A stretch of DNA of 13,139 nt from Burkholderia sp. (GTDB lineage: Bacteria; Pseudomonadota; Gammaproteobacteria; Burkholderiales; Burkholderiaceae). A program made the position numbers and the translations under genes. Location of the stretch: the NCBI GenBank assembly GCA_028292565.1, contig JAQGMD010000290.1, positions 1-13,139 on the forward strand. The letters are read 5' to 3'. How positions within the stretch are numbered: the stretch's first letter is position 1; each line of letters opens with the position of its first letter. Shown one piece after another: positions 1-7,982 of the stretch. The notes below the pieces were generated by a model, which was given only the letters and a program-made list of their open reading frames with translations, was not told the DNA's origin and searched no databases.

Positions 1-3000
1 GGCATTCTTCAGGTCGTGGATCAGCTGCGCCAGGTCTTCGATCGAATAGATGTCGTGGTGCGGCGGCGGAGAAATGAGGCCGACACCAGGCACCGAGAAA
101 CGCAACTTCGCGATGTACTCGGATACCTTATGGCCCGGCAACTGGCCGCCCTCGCCCGGCTTTGCGCCTTGCGCCATCTTGATCTGGATCTGATCGGCGG
201 ATATCAGGTACTCGGCGGTGACACCGAAGCGGCCGGAAGCAACCTGCTTGATCTTGGAGCGCAGCGAATCACCGTCCTGCAGCGGCATGTCCACTTCGAC
301 GCGGTCCTCGCCGATCACCGATGCCAGGGTCTGGCCCTTCTTGATCGGGATGCCTTTCAATTCCATGCGATAGCGGTTTTCGTCTTCGCCGCCCTCACCG
401 GTATTCGATTTGCCGCCGATGCGATTCATGGCGATTGCCAGCGTCGCGTGCGCTTCGGTCGAAATCGAGCCGAGCGACATCGCGCCGGTGGCGAAGCGCT
501 TGACGATTTCCTGTGCCGGTTCCACTTCGTCCAGCGGGATCGCCTTGGATGGATCGAGCCTGAACTCGAACAGGCCGCGCAGCGTCATGTGGCGCTTGGA
601 CTGATCGTTGATGATCTGCGCGTATTCCTTGTAGGTGTTGAAGTTGTTGGAACGGGCCGAATGCTGCAGCTTCGCAATCGCGTCCGGCGTCCACATATGA
701 TCTTCGCCGCGCACGCGGAATGCGTACTCGCCGCCGGCGTCGAGCGCATTCGCCAATACCGGGTCGGGGCTGAACGCCAGCTTGTGCAGGCGGAGCGCTT
801 CCTCGGCGACTTCAAACACGCCTATGCCTTCGACGTTCGATGCGGTGCCCTTGAAGTACTTTTCGACCAACAATTTGTTCAGGCCGATCGCTTCGAAAAT
901 TTGGGCGCCGCAATACGACATGTAAGTCGAAATGCCCATCTTGGACATCACCTTCAACAGGCCCTTGCCAACCGCCTTCTGGAAGTTGTAGATCGCCTTT
1001 TCCGGGGACAACTCGCCCGGCAGTTCCTTCGACATTTCGATCAGAGTATCCATCGCGAGGTATGGATGGATCGCTTCCGCGCCGTAACCGGCGAGCAATG
1101 CGAAGTGGTGCGTTTCACGCGCGGATCCGGTTTCGACTACCAGGCCGGTGGACGTGCGCAGGCCTTTGCTCACCAGATGCAAATGGATTGCGGAGGTTGC
1201 CAGCAATGCAGGGATCGCGACCTGTTCCGCGTCGAATTTGCGGTCGGAGATGATCAGGATGTTATGGCCCGATTTGACTGCGTCGACTGCTTTCGCGCAC
1301 AGCGATGCGAGACGCGCCTCAATACCTTCTTTGCCCCATGCAACCGGATAGCAGATGTTCAGTTCATAGGACTTGAACTTGTTGCCGGTGTGCGCGCTGA
1401 TGTTGCGCAGCTTGGCGATGTCAGCATAGTCGAGTATCGGCTGCGCGACTTCGAGGCGCATCGGCGGGTTGATGTTGTTGGTGTCGAGCAGGTTCGGACG
1501 TGGCCCGATGAACGAGACCAGCGACATGACCATCGCTTCGCGGATCGGGTCGATCGGCGGATTGGTCACTTGCGCAAACAACTGCTTGAAGTAGTGGTAC
1601 AGCGTCTTGTTCTTGTTCGACATGACGGCCAACGGCGAGTCATTGCCCATCGATCCGACGGCTTCTTCACCGGCGGCGGCCATCGGCGCCATCAGGAACT
1701 TGAGGTCCTCCTGCGTATAGCCGAACACTTGCTGGCGGTCGAGCAGCGGCAGTTCCGATTTTGCTGCTTCCTGTTCCTGTTCGAGTTCGTCAAGCTTGAT
1801 GCGGACAGACTCGATCCACTGTTTGTAAGGCTTGGCGTTGGCGTAGGTGTCTTTCAGTTCCTTGTCGTCGATGATGCGGCCGGCGTCGAGGTCGATCAGG
1901 AACATCTTGCCCGGCTGCAGGCGCCACTTCTTGATGATCTTCGATTCGGGAATCGGCAGCACGCCGGATTCGGATGCCATCACGACCAGGTCGTCGTCGG
2001 TGACGATGTAACGCGCCGGACGCAGGCCGTTACGGTCCAGGGTGCCGCCGATGTGGCGGCCGTCGGTGAAGGCCATCGCTGCGGGGCCGTCCCACGGCTC
2101 CATCATCGCGGCGTGATACTCGTAGAAGGCGCGACGGTTGTCATCCATCAGAGTATGGTTTTCCCATGCTTCCGGAATCATCATCATCATCGCCTGCGCG
2201 ATCGGATAACCGGCCATTACCAGCAGTTCGAGCGCGTTGTCATAGCAGGCGGTGTCGGACTGCCCTTCGTAAATCAGCGGGAACAGTTTTTTCAGGTCGT
2301 CGCCAAGGACATGGGACTTCATCACGCCTTCGCGGGCGCGCATCCAGTTGAAGTTGCCTTTAACGGTGTTGATCTCGCCGTTATGCGCAATCAGGCGATA
2401 CGGGTGAGCCAGCGGCCATTCCGGGAAGGTGTTGGTCGAAAAGCGTTGGTGCACCAGCGCCAGCGCGGAGATGCATCGCGGATCCTGCAGGTCCTTGTAG
2501 TACACACCGACCTGGTCTGCCAGCAGCAGGCCTTTGTAAACGACGGTTCGTGCCGACATCGAGGGCACGAAGAATTCTTTGCCGTGGATCAGGTTGAGCG
2601 CCTGAATCGCATGGCCGGAGGATTTGCGGATCACGTACAGCTTGCGCTCGAGCGCATCGGTCACCATGATGTCCGCGCCACGACCAATGAAGATCTGACG
2701 GATTACCGGCTCTTTGGCGCGCACCGTTGGCGACATCGGCATGTCGAGGTCGAGCGGCACATCGCGCCAGCCGAGCACAACCTGGCCTTCGGCCAGGACG
2801 GCCCGTTCGATCTCCTGTTCACAGGCGATGCGGGAAGCGTGTTCCTTTGGCAGGAAGACCATGCCAACACCGTATTCACCGGGCGGAGGCAACGCGATGT
2901 CCTGCTTCGACATTTCCTCGCGGTAATACTGATCGGGAATCTGAATCAGGATGCCCGCGCCGTCACCCATGAGTTTATCGGCGCCGACAGCGCCCCTGTG

Positions 3001-3132
3001 ATCCAGGTTCTTCAGGATAAGCAGGCCCTGCTCGACGATCGAGTGGCTCTTTTTACCTTTGATATGGGCGATAAAACCAACTCCACAGGCGTCGTGTTCG
3101 TTGGATGGATCGTAAAGACCTTGCGCGTGCAT
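1..3132 (-). CDS. gltB: Glutamate synthase (NADPH) large subunit GltB, C-terminus beyond the window
   Basis: GltB makes two glutamates from glutamine and 2-oxoglutarate in the cytoplasm, working with the NADPH-oxidising small subunit GltD; it is the central ammonia-assimilation route with glutamine synthetase. The window carries 1044 of roughly 1500 codons, and the frame is still open at base 1. The start ATG (3132-3130) follows a GGAG ribosome site by 8 nt and begins [20 protein letters not shown]. Cys16, in the CGVGF motif, is the expected N-terminal nucleophile of the class II glutamine amidotransferase domain after removal of a short 15-residue propeptide. The amidotransferase domain (about 16-420) includes [17 protein letters not shown] and AHNGEINT. 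A central domain follows (about 480-790, with IGPRPNLLD), then the start of the FMN/2-oxoglutarate synthase domain (about 830 onward, with GAMSLGSIS and NTGEGGED). The 3Fe-4S cysteines and C-terminal beta-helix lie outside. gltD would be expected further downstream. Identification is secure. Confidence 0.97.
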   Translation of the reverse strand, partial: MHAQGLYDPSNEHDACGVGFIAHIKGKKSHSIVEQGLLILKNLDHRGAVGADKLMGDGAGILIQIPDQYYREEMSKQDIALPPPGEYGVGMVFLPKEHASRIACEQEIERAVLAEGQVVLGWRDVPLDLDMPMSPTVRAKEPVIRQIFIGRGADIMVTDALERKLYVIRKSSGHAIQALNLIHGKEFFVPSMSARTVVYKGLLLADQVGVYYKDLQDPRCISALALVHQRFSTNTFPEWPLAHPYRLIAHNGEINTVKGNFNWMRAREGVMKSHVLGDDLKKLFPLIYEGQSDTACYDNALELLVMAGYPIAQAMMMMIPEAWENHTLMDDNRRAFYEYHAAMMEPWDGPAAMAFTDGRHIGGTLDRNGLRPARYIVTDDDLVVMASESGVLPIPESKIIKKWRLQPGKMFLIDLDAGRIIDDKELKDTYANAKPYKQWIESVRIKLDELEQEQEAAKSELPLLDRQQVFGYTQEDLKFLMAPMAAAGEEAVGSMGNDSPLAVMSNKNKTLYHYFKQLFAQVTNPPIDPIREAMVMSLVSFIGPRPNLLDTNNINPPMRLEVAQPILDYADIAKLRNISAHTGNKFKSYELNICYPVAWGKEGIEARLASLCAKAVDAVKSGHNILIISDRKFDAEQVAIPALLATSAIHLHLVSKGLRTSTGLVVETGSARETHHFALLAGYGAEAIHPYLAMDTLIEMSKELPGELSPEKAIYNFQKAVGKGLLKVMSKMGISTYMSYCGAQIFEAIGLNKLLVEKYFKGTASNVEGIGVFEVAEEALRLHKLAFSPDPVLANALDAGGEYAFRVRGEDHMWTPDAIAKLQHSARSNNFNTYKEYAQIINDQSKRHMTLRGLFEFRLDPSKAIPLDEVEPAQEIVKRFATGAMSLGSISTEAHATLAIAMNRIGGKSNTGEGGEDENRYRMELKGIPIKKGQTLASVIGEDRVEVDMPLQDGDSLRSKIKQVASGRFGVTAEYLISADQIQIKMAQGAKPGEGGQLPGHKVSEYIAKLRFSVPGVGLISPPPHHDIYSIEDLAQLIHDLKNA

Positions 3133-3168
3133 ACGGCATTCTCCGCTACTTATTGGGATTGAGCCTGA

Positions 3169-3197
3169 AGGATAGTGCAGCGCAACAGATTGTTCAA
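3169..3197 (-). promoter_or_regulatory. Probable sigma70 promoter of gltB
   Basis: On the minus strand a -35 box TTGAAC (3197-3192) is separated by exactly 17 bp from a -10 box TATCCT (3174-3169). Transcription would start near 3162, giving a leader of about 30 nt that ends with the GGAG ribosome site of gltB. An uninterrupted T8 tract (complement of the A run at 3200-3207) lies directly upstream of the -35 box and could act like an UP element. This is a motif reading only, but spacing, position and match are all good. Confidence 0.6.
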
Positions 3198-3205
3198 CCA
3201 AAAAA

Positions 3206-3219
3206 AATAGGGTCGGAGT
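3206..3219 (+). repeat. Left terminal repeat of the transposase element
   Basis: AATAGGGTCGGAGT, repeated in inverted orientation at 4055-4068 with one mismatch. The extended core GGGTCGGAGTCG (3210-3221) is also repeated directly 48 bp further in. Such GGGGTCGGAGT-like boxes are probably the DNA recognised by the neighbouring Y1 transposase; that role is inferred from position. Confidence 0.6.
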
Positions 3220-3257
3220 CGTTATATATCGCGTTTATTATTCGGCAACGTTAAAAA

Positions 3258-3269
3258 GGGACGGAGTCG
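3258..3269 (+). repeat. Internal direct copy of the element repeat
   Basis: GGGACGGAGTCG, 11 of 12 bases identical to GGGTCGGAGTCG at 3210-3221 and in the same orientation. It lies between the transposase stop codon and the left terminus. The two copies are 48 bp apart start to start, so the left end carries a tandem pair and the right end one inverted copy. Confidence 0.55.
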
Positions 3270-3323
3270 AAGTGTTTGATAAGACAGTGTTTTCGATAGC
3301 ACGTCGTGTAATTGCGAACATCA

Positions 3324-4013
3324 CTAAGGAAGCCGGGCCGGCCGCCCTCTTTTCGCCGGCTGGACCCGTCGGTTGATCGTTTTTTCGAGTTGCGCTTTAT
3401 ATTTGTCAGAGCCCAGCGCCCATCCCTTTCGGGTGGCCTCGGTGACCGCCAGGACTTCATCAGCTGTGAGCCCCTGCTCGAGCAAATTACGATACGCGGC
3501 CTCTCGGCTGAATGGGGTATTGCCGAGCGCCCAATACAGCGCATGGTCGGTAATTACCGGGTTGAGATGGATACCGACATGGTGCGCGTAGCTGGTCCAT
3601 GGATAGTCTTGGGGAGCATAGGTAAGTCCGGTCCGTACCGGATTGAGCTCGATGTAAGCGCTGCACGCCATGAAATATCGCTCGGATTCGATGACTGTGG
3701 CCTTGTAGCGCCCCTGCCATAAGGTTCCCGAGCGGCCGTACTTTTGGTTGAAATAGGGGACATAGTGACGGCCGATCCACTGCATCATGCGCCCCAGGCC
3801 GGACTCATCCGATGGCGTTGCCAGTAAATGCAGGTGGTCCGGCATCAGCGCGTAGGCGTGTATCGCTACCTTGAACTGCCGGGACGCCTCGCGTAGCCAG
3901 TTCAAGAAGATGGCGTGGTCGGCGGCATCGCGAAAGATTTGCTGCCGGTCGTTCCCGTGCTGGATGACGTGGTGCGGCTGGTTTGGAACGATAAGACGAG
4001 GAAGCCTGGCCAT
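3324..4013 (-). CDS. IS200-like / REP-associated tyrosine (Y1, HUH) transposase
   Basis: A 229-residue single-strand DNA nickase of the Y1_Tnp family, which in REP-associated forms acts on short palindromic or GT-rich boxes. The N-terminus MARLPRL..HHVIQHGNDRQ is typical of the group. The HUH metal site is H60-L-H62 in MPDHLHLL. The family signature LWQGRYK is at 98-104, and the likely catalytic tyrosine is Y120 in AYIELNPVRTG. A basic C-terminal tail (KRGRPARLP) ends the protein, also usual here. Length is normal, so the enzyme looks complete and possibly active. The ATG at 4013 gives the canonical N-terminus, although no strong ribosome site precedes it, so expression may be low. It stands alone between the HDOD gene and gltB, on the same strand, flanked by inverted GGGGTCGGAGT-type repeats. 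True REP palindromes were not seen locally; whether the box is scattered through the genome cannot be judged from one window. Confidence 0.9.
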   Translation of the reverse strand: MARLPRLIVPNQPHHVIQHGNDRQQIFRDAADHAIFLNWLREASRQFKVAIHAYALMPDHLHLLATPSDESGLGRMMQWIGRHYVPYFNQKYGRSGTLWQGRYKATVIESERYFMACSAYIELNPVRTGLTYAPQDYPWTSYAHHVGIHLNPVITDHALYWALGNTPFSREAAYRNLLEQGLTADEVLAVTEATRKGWALGSDKYKAQLEKTINRRVQPAKRGRPARLP

Positions 4014-4054
4014 GGCGCTGAAAAGAAAAATACGATCGGTTGAACGCTGATTTT

Positions 4055-4068
4055 ACTCCGACCCCATT
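4055..4068 (-). repeat. Right terminal repeat of the transposase element
   Basis: Reads AATGGGGTCGGAGT on the minus strand, 13 of 14 identical to the left-end box at 3206-3219 and in inverted orientation. It lies 41 bp upstream of the transposase start and 41 bp downstream of the HDOD gene stop. Confidence 0.6.
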
Positions 4069-4109
4069 TATCCGTGCCAACTATTCCGCTTCGAGTCGCT
4101 CCGGGACGA

Positions 4110-5630
4110 TCACAAGGTTCTACGAGCCCACGCCGGTTCAATCCGGCGCCGTTGCTCCATTGCCAACATCAAAAGCGAGCGCAATTCGTTCAGGGGCCCG
4201 ATTTCCGCCGCATCGATTTTCTGCGGCGGCATCGACAAATCCCAGTCGCCGTAAATGAAGCCAACCGGCTGCCGATTAACGGCAAGCGGGAGGACCATGA
4301 AGCTGCGCACCTCCGGCAGCGCCTCTTTCCACCAGCGCGGCACTTTGTTAACAAAATTCGCGGCCTGTGCGTGCTCGACAAAAATCATCTTGTCGCTGGC
4401 CAACGCGGCATGAAACACATCCGGCTGATAGGCGTCGTCAAATACCAGGCGCTGCATCAGTTCCTGCACGCCATCGCCGAACCACATCCGCGCGGCATAT
4501 TGCGATTGTTCCTGATTACGCAGGAAGGCAACCGTCCGCCTGAAGCCCAACCCCTGATAAATCGCTTCCAGCGCCATCGTGATGAGCTGGCCCATGCTGG
4601 CGCTGGGCGAGGCGTCGCGCACGTCAGCTACGCCCCGGGCAAGGATATCCGCAGCATCTGGCGGCTTGCCCGATGGCTGGTGCGGGTCGGCTCTTGAATC
4701 GGTTTCGGCACGCCTGGTCGGGCGCAACACCGCCAAATCTTCTTCGACTGCGATGTTTTTTGCGGCGTCGACCGCAGCCAGCACGTCGGAAGCACCGAGA
4801 CCAAGCATATCGGCATAATCGCCTGCAAGCGCTGCCAGTTTCCCCGCACCGGATCCATCCTCTGCGGAAAGCGCGACCGCACAATGCGACGACAACGTGG
4901 AGACGGCTGCAAGCCAGTCGGCATGGTCGAGCGGTTCCCCGACCGGGATCGGCGGCATGTCCTTCAAGGTATTGATCAGCCGTTTCGGCAGGCCCCATTG
5001 CTGTGCAGCCAGCCGCCCGACTTCATTCAGGCCCAGGCCCAGTACTTCGCGCGCAGCCTGCTCGTGATCGCCGCCGGTTCGAGCGCAATGCTCTTGTATT
5101 GATTGCCACTGCTCGGGCATATAAAAAGTCACCATCATGCGGCCAAGCGGATGCAGCATCGAGCACACCACCGCCTCTTCCGCATCCCGGATGCCTGCCG
5201 ACGAGGCGACATGGCGCGCGATGTGCCCCGCAAGCACGGCAATCTCCATTTCACTTCGTGCGTTGGCCACGCCACTGGAAGCGGACGACAGTCCGTCGAT
5301 CAGCTTTAAACCCAGTGCGAGGTGGCCGATGGTTTCGGTTCCGAGCACCATGACCGCTTTCGAAATGGTATTGATCCCTTGCCCGAATACCGAATACATC
5401 GCGCTATTGGCCAGCCGCAGTACTTTTTGCGTCAACGCCGGGTCGGATAATACGGTCTGGGTCATGCTGACTTCGCGATTGTCGGTGCCGCACATGGCGC
5501 CGATGATCGCACTGACCGCTTTGGAAAAACCGGGGAGGTCGCCGCGCTGCCGCACCTGCGACCACAACAGGTCCATGCTTTTCTTTGCGTCAGTGGGTTC
5601 TGGCCCGGGTTCCAATTTATGTTTAATCAT
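4110..5630 (-). CDS. HDOD domain protein with C-terminal GAF-like domain
   Basis: A 506-residue cytoplasmic signalling protein. Residues about 20-230 form an HDOD domain (LSDPALTQKVLRLANSAMY at 61-79, then TISKAVMVLGTETI at 88-101). HDOD domains are HD-fold relatives usually without metal-dependent catalysis. Here the expected HD pair is H160-P161 in SMLHPLGRMM, so phosphohydrolase activity is unlikely and a protein-protein or regulatory role is more probable. Residues about 230-340 are a linker rich in Ala, Pro and charge. Residues about 345-490 look like a GAF-type sensor domain (MALEAIYQGLGFRRTVAFL, then FMVLPLAVNRQPVGFIYGDW). The ATG overlaps the upstream GGDEF-EAL stop codon (ATGA) behind a GAGG ribosome site, so the two proteins are translationally coupled and probably act in one c-di-GMP or motility/biofilm pathway. 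The exact ligand and partner cannot be read from sequence. Confidence 0.85.
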   Translation of the reverse strand: MIKHKLEPGPEPTDAKKSMDLLWSQVRQRGDLPGFSKAVSAIIGAMCGTDNREVSMTQTVLSDPALTQKVLRLANSAMYSVFGQGINTISKAVMVLGTETIGHLALGLKLIDGLSSASSGVANARSEMEIAVLAGHIARHVASSAGIRDAEEAVVCSMLHPLGRMMVTFYMPEQWQSIQEHCARTGGDHEQAAREVLGLGLNEVGRLAAQQWGLPKRLINTLKDMPPIPVGEPLDHADWLAAVSTLSSHCAVALSAEDGSGAGKLAALAGDYADMLGLGASDVLAAVDAAKNIAVEEDLAVLRPTRRAETDSRADPHQPSGKPPDAADILARGVADVRDASPSASMGQLITMALEAIYQGLGFRRTVAFLRNQEQSQYAARMWFGDGVQELMQRLVFDDAYQPDVFHAALASDKMIFVEHAQAANFVNKVPRWWKEALPEVRSFMVLPLAVNRQPVGFIYGDWDLSMPPQKIDAAEIGPLNELRSLLMLAMEQRRRIEPAWARRTL

Positions 5631-7300
5631 GCGACCTCATCCTGCACACTAAGTAGTTTTGACTGCACCGGATTTACTGTCGTAAGCCGATCTACTGCGT
5701 CCTCCGGCAACAGCGGCCGCCCGGTGAGATAGCCCTGGATCAGCGGGCATCCATGCGCCGCGAGGAACTCGAATTGTTCTTCCGTCTCTACCCCTTCGGC
5801 CACGGCCGTCAGACCCAAGTGATTGGCAAGGCTGAGAATGGCATTGCATATGGCGGCATCCTTGACCGAGCCGGGCAAGTCCTTGATGAAAGTCCGGTCT
5901 ATCTTCAACGTGGCAATCGGGAATCGCTTCAGGTAGCCAAGCGACGAATAGCCGGTGCCGAAGTCATCGATCGCGATCCGAACCTTGCGCGCAGCCAGCG
6001 CTGTCAACAAAGCTTCCGCATGATCGGGATCCGACATCAGGATGCCTTCGGTAATTTCCAGCAGCAGTCGTTCTCCTTGCAGTCCGGACAACCGGATCGC
6101 TTCCTCGACGATGCCGATGAACTGGTCATTGCGGAATTGCCGCGGGCTGACGTTGACGGACACATAGAGCGGCCGGCCGGCCGCCTCTTCGAAACGCCTG
6201 ATCTGGACGCAGGCGGATTTCAGTGCCCACGCACCGAGCAAGTTGATCAGGCCATTGCTCTCGGCCATGGCAATGAACTGCGCCGGCGGGACCAGTCCCT
6301 GCCCCGGTCGCATCCAGCGCATCAGCGCCTCGAAGCCTTCTATCTGCCTCGTCCGGGTATCGATGATAGGTTGATACTGCAAAAAGAATTCGCCGTCCCT
6401 GACCGCCTGGAACATGGCGGCTTCCATCGAAACGTCGTGCTCGCGCTGCGCGAACTTTTCATGGCTGTATACGACGCAGCGTGCCTTGCCGGTTTCTTTC
6501 GCCCGGTACATTGCCGTGTCCGCGTTCGCGAGAAGTTTTACTTCGCTGTCCCCATGTTCAGAAAAAACCGCAGCACCAATGGAGACGCCTACATACAGCG
6601 TATGGCTGTGTATTTCGAAGGGTAACTGCATCGCGGAGATCAGCCGGCGTGAAATTACCTGAATATCCGGTTCCTCCGCTGCACCCGGCAATACCGCAAC
6701 GAACTCGTCGCCGCCGACCCGCGCCAAGGTGTCATACTCCCTGAGCGTATCGGACAGTCGCATTGCGGCCACCCGTAGCAGAGCATCGCCGACCGCATGG
6801 CCGAGCGCGTCGTTAACTTTCTTGAATCCATCGAGATCCAGCACCGCAACCGCAAATCCTTTCCCGGTCCGACGGGCCTGCCCGATGGCCATGCGGATGC
6901 GGTCCGACAGCAACGAGCGATTGGGCAGTCCTGTTAGCGGATCATGCGTGGCCATGTAACGCAGCCGCTCTTCGTTGGCCTGCTGGCTCGAAATGTCACG
7001 CCCTACCGCCAGCAATTCCAGCGTGCCCCGTTCGGTCTGGTAAGCCGTCAGCTGCAGTTCGATCCATAACGCGGTAGCCAGCGTTTTTATGCGTAGGTTG
7101 ACGCGTCCGGGCTGCAGCGACTCGAGGGACTGCGACATGGCCGCGAGGAGAGCCGCATGGTCTTCTGTCTGAATCAGTGCGGCAAGACGCTGGCCGACCA
7201 GAGGCGTGCCCAGGCGGATCAGCTCGGCGGCGCGAATGCTTGCATGGAGGATTTCGCCTTCGGCGCTCAGCCGGAATACTGCATCACCGGCAGCCTCCAT
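5627..7300 (-). CDS. PAS-GGDEF-EAL cyclic-di-GMP turnover protein
   Basis: A 557-residue (from ATG 7300) soluble signalling enzyme for synthesis and breakdown of c-di-GMP; no membrane segment is visible. The order is PAS sensor (about 1-105), GGDEF (about 115-280; GGDEF at 196-200) and EAL (about 295-540). The cyclase site is intact, and an inhibitory I-site RxxD (REYD, 187-190) lies exactly five residues before GGDEF. The phosphodiesterase motifs are also intact: EAL at 324-326, NVSPRQF, EITEG, DDFGTGYS at 445-452, LKID and AEGVE. Both activities are therefore possible. The start is uncertain. The frame stays open far upstream to 7804, but that part reads through a terminator and low-quality sequence, so it is not credited. 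ATG 7300 begins right at the PAS helix with only a weak GGA. In-frame TTG codons at 7312 and 7366 would give a more complete N-terminal helix. The gene is first in a two-gene operon with the HDOD protein. Confidence 0.9.
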   Translation of the reverse strand: MEAAGDAVFRLSAEGEILHASIRAAELIRLGTPLVGQRLAALIQTEDHAALLAAMSQSLESLQPGRVNLRIKTLATALWIELQLTAYQTERGTLELLAVGRDISSQQANEERLRYMATHDPLTGLPNRSLLSDRIRMAIGQARRTGKGFAVAVLDLDGFKKVNDALGHAVGDALLRVAAMRLSDTLREYDTLARVGGDEFVAVLPGAAEEPDIQVISRRLISAMQLPFEIHSHTLYVGVSIGAAVFSEHGDSEVKLLANADTAMYRAKETGKARCVVYSHEKFAQREHDVSMEAAMFQAVRDGEFFLQYQPIIDTRTRQIEGFEALMRWMRPGQGLVPPAQFIAMAESNGLINLLGAWALKSACVQIRRFEEAAGRPLYVSVNVSPRQFRNDQFIGIVEEAIRLSGLQGERLLLEITEGILMSDPDHAEALLTALAARKVRIAIDDFGTGYSSLGYLKRFPIATLKIDRTFIKDLPGSVKDAAICNAILSLANHLGLTAVAEGVETEEQFEFLAAHGCPLIQGYLTGRPLLPEDAVDRLTTVNPVQSKLLSVQDEVA

Positions 7301-7454
7301 CAGGCTGTCCAATTGTGCATTGACTGCGTTGTCATGCCGATCACGGCGTCGGGAAAAGTTTATCAATTGTTCATCTTGACGAGGATATGGAGAGCCAGAC
7401 CATGCCGACGTGTTAACGGCGATGCGAGCAAGAACTTTAGAGTGTTCGCCGACC

Positions 7455-7478
7455 AAAATAAAAAGCCGCGCGGCTTTT
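7455..7478 (-). terminator. Rho-independent terminator behind the molybdoenzyme remnant
   Basis: An 18-nt perfect palindrome AAAAGCCGCGCGGCTTTT (7461-7478) can fold as a 7-bp stem with a GCGC loop. It is followed on the minus strand by TATTTT, giving the usual U-rich tail. It lies 18 bp past the stop codon of the remnant reading frame at 7497, where a gene's own terminator would sit. It also isolates the GGDEF-EAL gene from anything transcribed upstream. Confidence 0.75.
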
Positions 7479-7496
7479 CGATTGCCGGCAATGCGG

Positions 7497-7613
7497 TTAA
7501 GCCGCCAGCGTCTTCTGCACCTTCCCCGGAAACATCGGCTGGCTGCGCATGCGCTTGCCGGTAATGGCCGCCACCGCGTTTGCCATCCCGTTTGCCATCG
7601 CGGGTGCGCTTTG
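7497..7613 (-). pseudogene. 3' remnant of a molybdopterin-dependent hydroxylase / aldehyde oxidase large subunit
   Basis: In the frame ending at the TAA 7499-7497 the minus strand reads QSAPAMANGMANAVAAIT, then GKRMRSQPMFPGKVQKTLAA. This resembles the extreme C-terminus of the large (molybdopterin-binding) subunit of the xanthine dehydrogenase/isoquinoline 1-oxidoreductase/nicotinate dehydrogenase family, which typically ends APAxANAxxxxTGKRxRxxPFxPxxVxxxL. Only about 38 codons of a 700-plus-residue protein remain. An in-frame TAA lies at 7631-7629, and the usual preceding GExGxPP segment is absent in all three frames. No ribosome site precedes the internal ATG at 7598, so a genuine micro-protein is unlikely. 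An intact terminator follows. The reading as a deletion scar is inference from remembered family features. Confidence 0.55.
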
Positions 7614-7982
7614 CCGCGGTTTGAATTGTTAGCGATTTGACCAGAACGGTTACGAGCAACGTTTAAGCTGCCGCGTCCCCTGATGATCCCTGGTGTGCAT
7701 TGGATCGAATCACGACCTGGACGGCAATCTGGGCAGCGAATTTCCACGACGCCGGCGAGCGTAGCCATATCAATTCGGAGAGCTGTCTCGGAGACTGGCC
7801 ACAAGGCCGATTGTGGCTGCGCGAATTGGCGGCGCGCTCAAGGCTTCCAGCCCCACACACTTTTCGCTGGTTCGCGGACTGTGCGATCGATGCAACAACC
7901 GGATGGGCCGCATGCATTGAAACTGCAGGCGTTCCCGGGACAAGGAATGCTAATCTATCGCCTTGAATCGTGGGGACTATCA

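Larger units (their letters stand above)
3206..4068 (-). mobile_element. Short IS200-like / REP-associated transposase element with inverted-repeat ends
   Basis: An approximately 863-bp unit consists of a single Y1 transposase gene bracketed by 14-nt imperfect inverted repeats: AATAGGGTCGGAGT at 3206-3219 (plus strand) and AATGGGGTCGGAGT at 4068-4055 (minus strand), 13 of 14 identical. A further direct copy of the core, GGGACGGAGTCG, lies inside the left end at 3258-3269. No target-site duplication is visible, as expected for HUH/Y1 enzymes. The boundaries are inferred from the repeats. The element sits between the end of the HDOD gene and the gltB promoter and interrupts neither. Confidence 0.65.
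7301..7982. other. Gene-poor stretch between divergent genes
   Basis: About 680 bp separate the starts of the GGDEF-EAL gene (minus) and the methyltransferase gene (plus). The stretch holds a short coding remnant (7497-7613, minus) and a strong terminator hairpin (7455-7478, minus), described separately. From about 7640 to 7982 I recognise nothing coding. Open frames run through it on both strands, but their translations are rich in Arg, Ser and Cys and match no family I know. The promoters of the two divergent genes must lie here; I found no box pair good enough to annotate. A lone TAATCT at 7951-7956 is a weak -10 candidate for the methyltransferase. Confidence 0.55.

Noticed and set aside
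16..3162. A 1048-codon open frame antisense to gltB.
   Set aside because: It is in exact codon register with gltB on the other strand. Antisense stops would need TTA, CTA or TCA codons in gltB, which a GC-rich genome avoids. The translation shows no known domain, while the minus strand encodes textbook GltB.
3210..3269. Direct repeats as a CRISPR-like array.
   Set aside because: Only two 12-nt copies, no regular spacers, no cas genes; better explained as transposase boxes.
5753..6625. A 290-codon plus-strand frame opposite the GGDEF-EAL gene.
   Set aside because: Lies wholly inside the conserved GGDEF and EAL domains on the minus strand and resembles no protein.
7497..7598. Possible 33-residue micro-protein starting at ATG 7598.
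   Set aside because: No ribosome site; the sequence matches an internal C-terminal tail of a large enzyme better than an independent peptide.
7301..7804. 168 extra N-terminal codons for the GGDEF-EAL protein.
   Set aside because: The frame runs through the terminator hairpin and the molybdoenzyme tail in a different frame; the sequence is Arg/Cys/Trp-rich without domain features.
7683..7982. 100 extra N-terminal codons for the methyltransferase.
   Set aside because: No domain, no ribosome site at the upstream starts, and normal methyltransferase length begins at 7983 behind GGGGA.
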